From Amblyornis subalaris (taxonomy: Eukaryota; Chordata; Aves; Passeriformes; Ptilonorhynchidae), in the NCBI GenBank assembly GCA_018881555.1, contig JACAXG010000241.1, positions 253,277 through 317,276 on the forward strand: DNA of 64,000 bases, in the 5' to 3' direction. Below are positions 61,801 through 64,000 of the stretch, piece by piece. The position numbers were made by a program, and so were the translations under genes. Below the pieces are notes generated by a model. That model was not told the DNA's origin, ran no database searches, and was given only the letters and a program-made list of their open reading frames with translations. Numbering within the stretch: the first letter of the stretch is position 1; each line of letters begins with the position of its first letter.

Positions 61801-64000
61801 AATATAAATATCTGCATTCACTAAGAGGAGACTGATGCCACCACCTACTGTGAATGCATTTTATAAGTGGTACAAAGCCAGATAGATTTCAAATGCAGTA
61901 GCACCGTCTCTTAAAGATACTCCAGGCACTACCAGGAAGGCACAGTTTTATCTCCAACTCAACAGTTTCTGGACCACAGGCTTGGTCACCTGTAGCTGGT
62001 TTACAAGCAGTATCCAAACCATACAAATGCAATGATTGCTGAAAGAGTGCAGGCACCTAAAGACAGGCCTTCACTTAAATCCCTACAGAAACCAGGGAAA
62101 TAAACTCCCTAGCAAATAGCTCTTGAAGATTCGATTTGTTTCCTTTGCCCTGCCTGTCATCCATGCCCTGCACCACGCGTGTCTGACAGGCAGCACGTGA
62201 CTGGCCACTCATTCCAGCACGGCTTGCCAGGTACGGGACCTTGATGGGTAAGGCCGGGCATTTGTCTCCAAAAGGGCAAACCCCACAGAGATCCCAGCAT
62301 CACTGCTGCCAGCTCACCACTGGGCCCATAAGGACACCAAGCCTAACCCCTTGTTGCAGAGGGGCACAGCGGGGAGCCCCTGCCCTCGCTCCAGGGTGGG
62401 CACAATGTGGCTGCCAGGCAGAGGAGGGTTATCAATACAGGACCTGTGACACAAAACGCTGACCAGTCCCCATTGAACCAATTACAGTTTTTAAGAATTA
62501 CCATTATTAGTTCTAACAAATAGCTCTCAACTTCCACATAGTTAAGAGTTTAATGCCAAACTTTATTACTGACCGGAAAGGCTGCTCAGAAATCGTCAGT
62601 CGTTGAAGTGTGCTGGTTTGATTTCCTGAGTGGGTATGAGCGTGGCCGTAAGGAAAGTGTTCCCATCCACTTCTTCAGAACACATCACATGGGATTACGC
62701 CCCAACATTTTGCTGTTTTGGTAGAAGGACTTTTTGAAAAATACACTTACTGGAATAGCGGCACAAATATGACTAATATAGTTGCTGGCCAGCAAGCGCC
62801 CAAATTAATTTTGAATTTTGAAATCTTGTTTGAGAAACATTTTGCTTTAATTTGGCTAGTTCTAATCACCATTCTGCCTGTGTGCAAATAGCAGTAAATG
62901 GGATGACTAATATGTATTCTTTCCTACTGTTTCCTGCACAGGCAATGGTGTTACTTAATGCTCACCACCTTTTATAAGTGCTCTTCTACAAAGAAGTCAT
63001 TCAGATGACCTTACACCAATACTACACTGGTGAAACTCCACTCAATGTTTGTACACTTANGTTTTCAGCTCTCTGAGTGAAGCCAGGAGATTTTTCTCCT
63101 CTTTGTGGGAGAAATAAGTGTTGCTATGGAGCACTGGGTATCTACCTAGTAGGTGGGTAAGAAGGGTTATCCTCTTTCTCAGGACAGGGAGGAGCAGCTC
63201 CTTCCCAGGGATCATCACAGCCTCCATCCCTGGCAGGGGTTGTGGCTTCTTGATTCATGCACAACAACAAACCCACCAGACCCACTAATGCTCCTCCACC
63301 TCCAACACACAGGTCTCGCAGAGCAGAAGAGGTCTCCTCTACAGGATCCCAGAGGAGGATGCACAAGTGTCCTGCTCTTACAAAAACAAAAAGGAAACAT
63401 GTTCTTGCCTGCATCTGGGCCCAAATTACAACAAAAAAAAAGGGGGTGGGGAATTCTACTCCAGCTTTCCCTACGAGATATGTCAGTGCTGAGTCAAACA
63501 CAGCACAACAGCCCTGTGGAAACTGAGGCGGCAACTACAAATGCTCTGAAAAAACTGCTCAGGGAGCAACACATTCCTAAGTGGAATGTGTTGCTACCTG
63601 AGCAAAGAGAACAAAAGTGACTACAGAGATTTGCAGCGCAGATGACAGTGCTGCTCTTTTTCCTGAAGAGTGCGGTTACAAATGACACATTTGCTCTGCC
63701 AGGATGCCACAGAAACACTTCTGAAACTGTTACACAGCAATGGCACTGTTGGCTGTGCTATCTCAATAGCTCTGCAACGCCAGAAACAAACACAAACTGC
63801 TCCCCGTGTGAGGCAGGTTCGTAATCCAGGCAGCACCTTCCTTTTCTGCACTGCCAGCTTTCCCTGGCAGGGGCTGAGCTCAGGAGCCAACACGCAAACA
63901 CACGCATGTGGGTCAACCAAGCCAGCAAAACCAAATAGGTATCTAATGCCCACCACCCTGCTTTTCCAGAGAAACTGAAAACTTTCCTTCCAGCTTAATC
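58801..64000. other. Unassigned non-coding sequence
   Basis: No gene recognised. AT-rich stretches at 61,180-61,720 and 62,560-62,940 have the texture of conserved non-coding DNA. G-rich patches at about 61,343 and 63,439 have only two G tracts each. The overlapping antisense frames at 63,142-63,620 have no domain. Six N bases fall between 58,855 and 60,298 and one at 63,060. Confidence 0.5.

Noticed and set aside
63142..63620. Antisense pair of frames of 130 and 155 codons
   Set aside because: Mutually overlapping, cross G- and A-rich low-complexity sequence, and no family is recognised.
1..64000. CRISPR arrays, operons, phage or insertion-sequence features
   Set aside because: No regularly spaced direct repeats, ribosome-binding sites, gene clusters or transposase frames are present. 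The repeat content is that of a bird nuclear genome.

Overview
This window reads as non-coding DNA from a bird nuclear genome, most likely a neoavian and possibly a passerine. The evidence is a set of CR1 LINE fragments with the typical avian 3' end (a block close to GGTCCCTTCCAACCC followed by a short ATTCTATGATTC-type repeat), a solo endogenous-retrovirus LTR of a kind I recall as common in neoavian genomes, few young repeats overall, and AT-leaning, CpG-poor sequence. I see no bacterial, phage or plasmid features. There are 27 isolated N bases, as in a draft animal assembly.

I could not identify a protein-coding gene, a tRNA, an rRNA or a known ncRNA. The longest open frames (about 150-160 codons) lack recognisable domains, are mostly low-complexity or antisense to one another, and are of a length expected by chance in 64 kb. 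The window is best described as intronic or intergenic.

Layout. 1-17,221: no identified genes; simple repeats at 721-778 and 9,537-9,690, a perfect 25-bp tandem duplication at 4,869-4,918, and a small CpG cluster beside a strong minus-strand splice donor near 13,920. 17,222-29,510: three CR1 fragments (plus, plus, minus), the last keeping a decayed C-terminal piece of the CR1 reverse-transcriptase ORF. 29,511-34,401: AT-rich sequence with a 55-bp duplication and candidate exons. 34,402-34,862: solo LTR, plus orientation. 34,863-45,124: no identified genes, with a candidate 15-nt microexon at 36,935. 45,125-45,832: a CR1 fragment followed by an older CR1/L3-like relic, both minus. 45,833-53,806: no identified genes; a possible short coding exon on the minus strand at 49,955-50,001 and a G-quadruplex motif at 53,196. 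53,807-64,000: a CR1 tail, an old CR1/L3-like relic at 58,595, and AT-rich stretches that look like candidate conserved non-coding elements.

I found no new multi-gene system. The most useful leads are several splice-site-bounded segments (49,955; 31,505; 36,935; 13,921) and AT-rich, octamer-containing stretches (33,400; 47,300; 50,600; 61,180), which comparative alignment or RNA-seq would quickly confirm or dismiss. Family assignments for repeats come from recognising consensus sequences by eye, not from a search.
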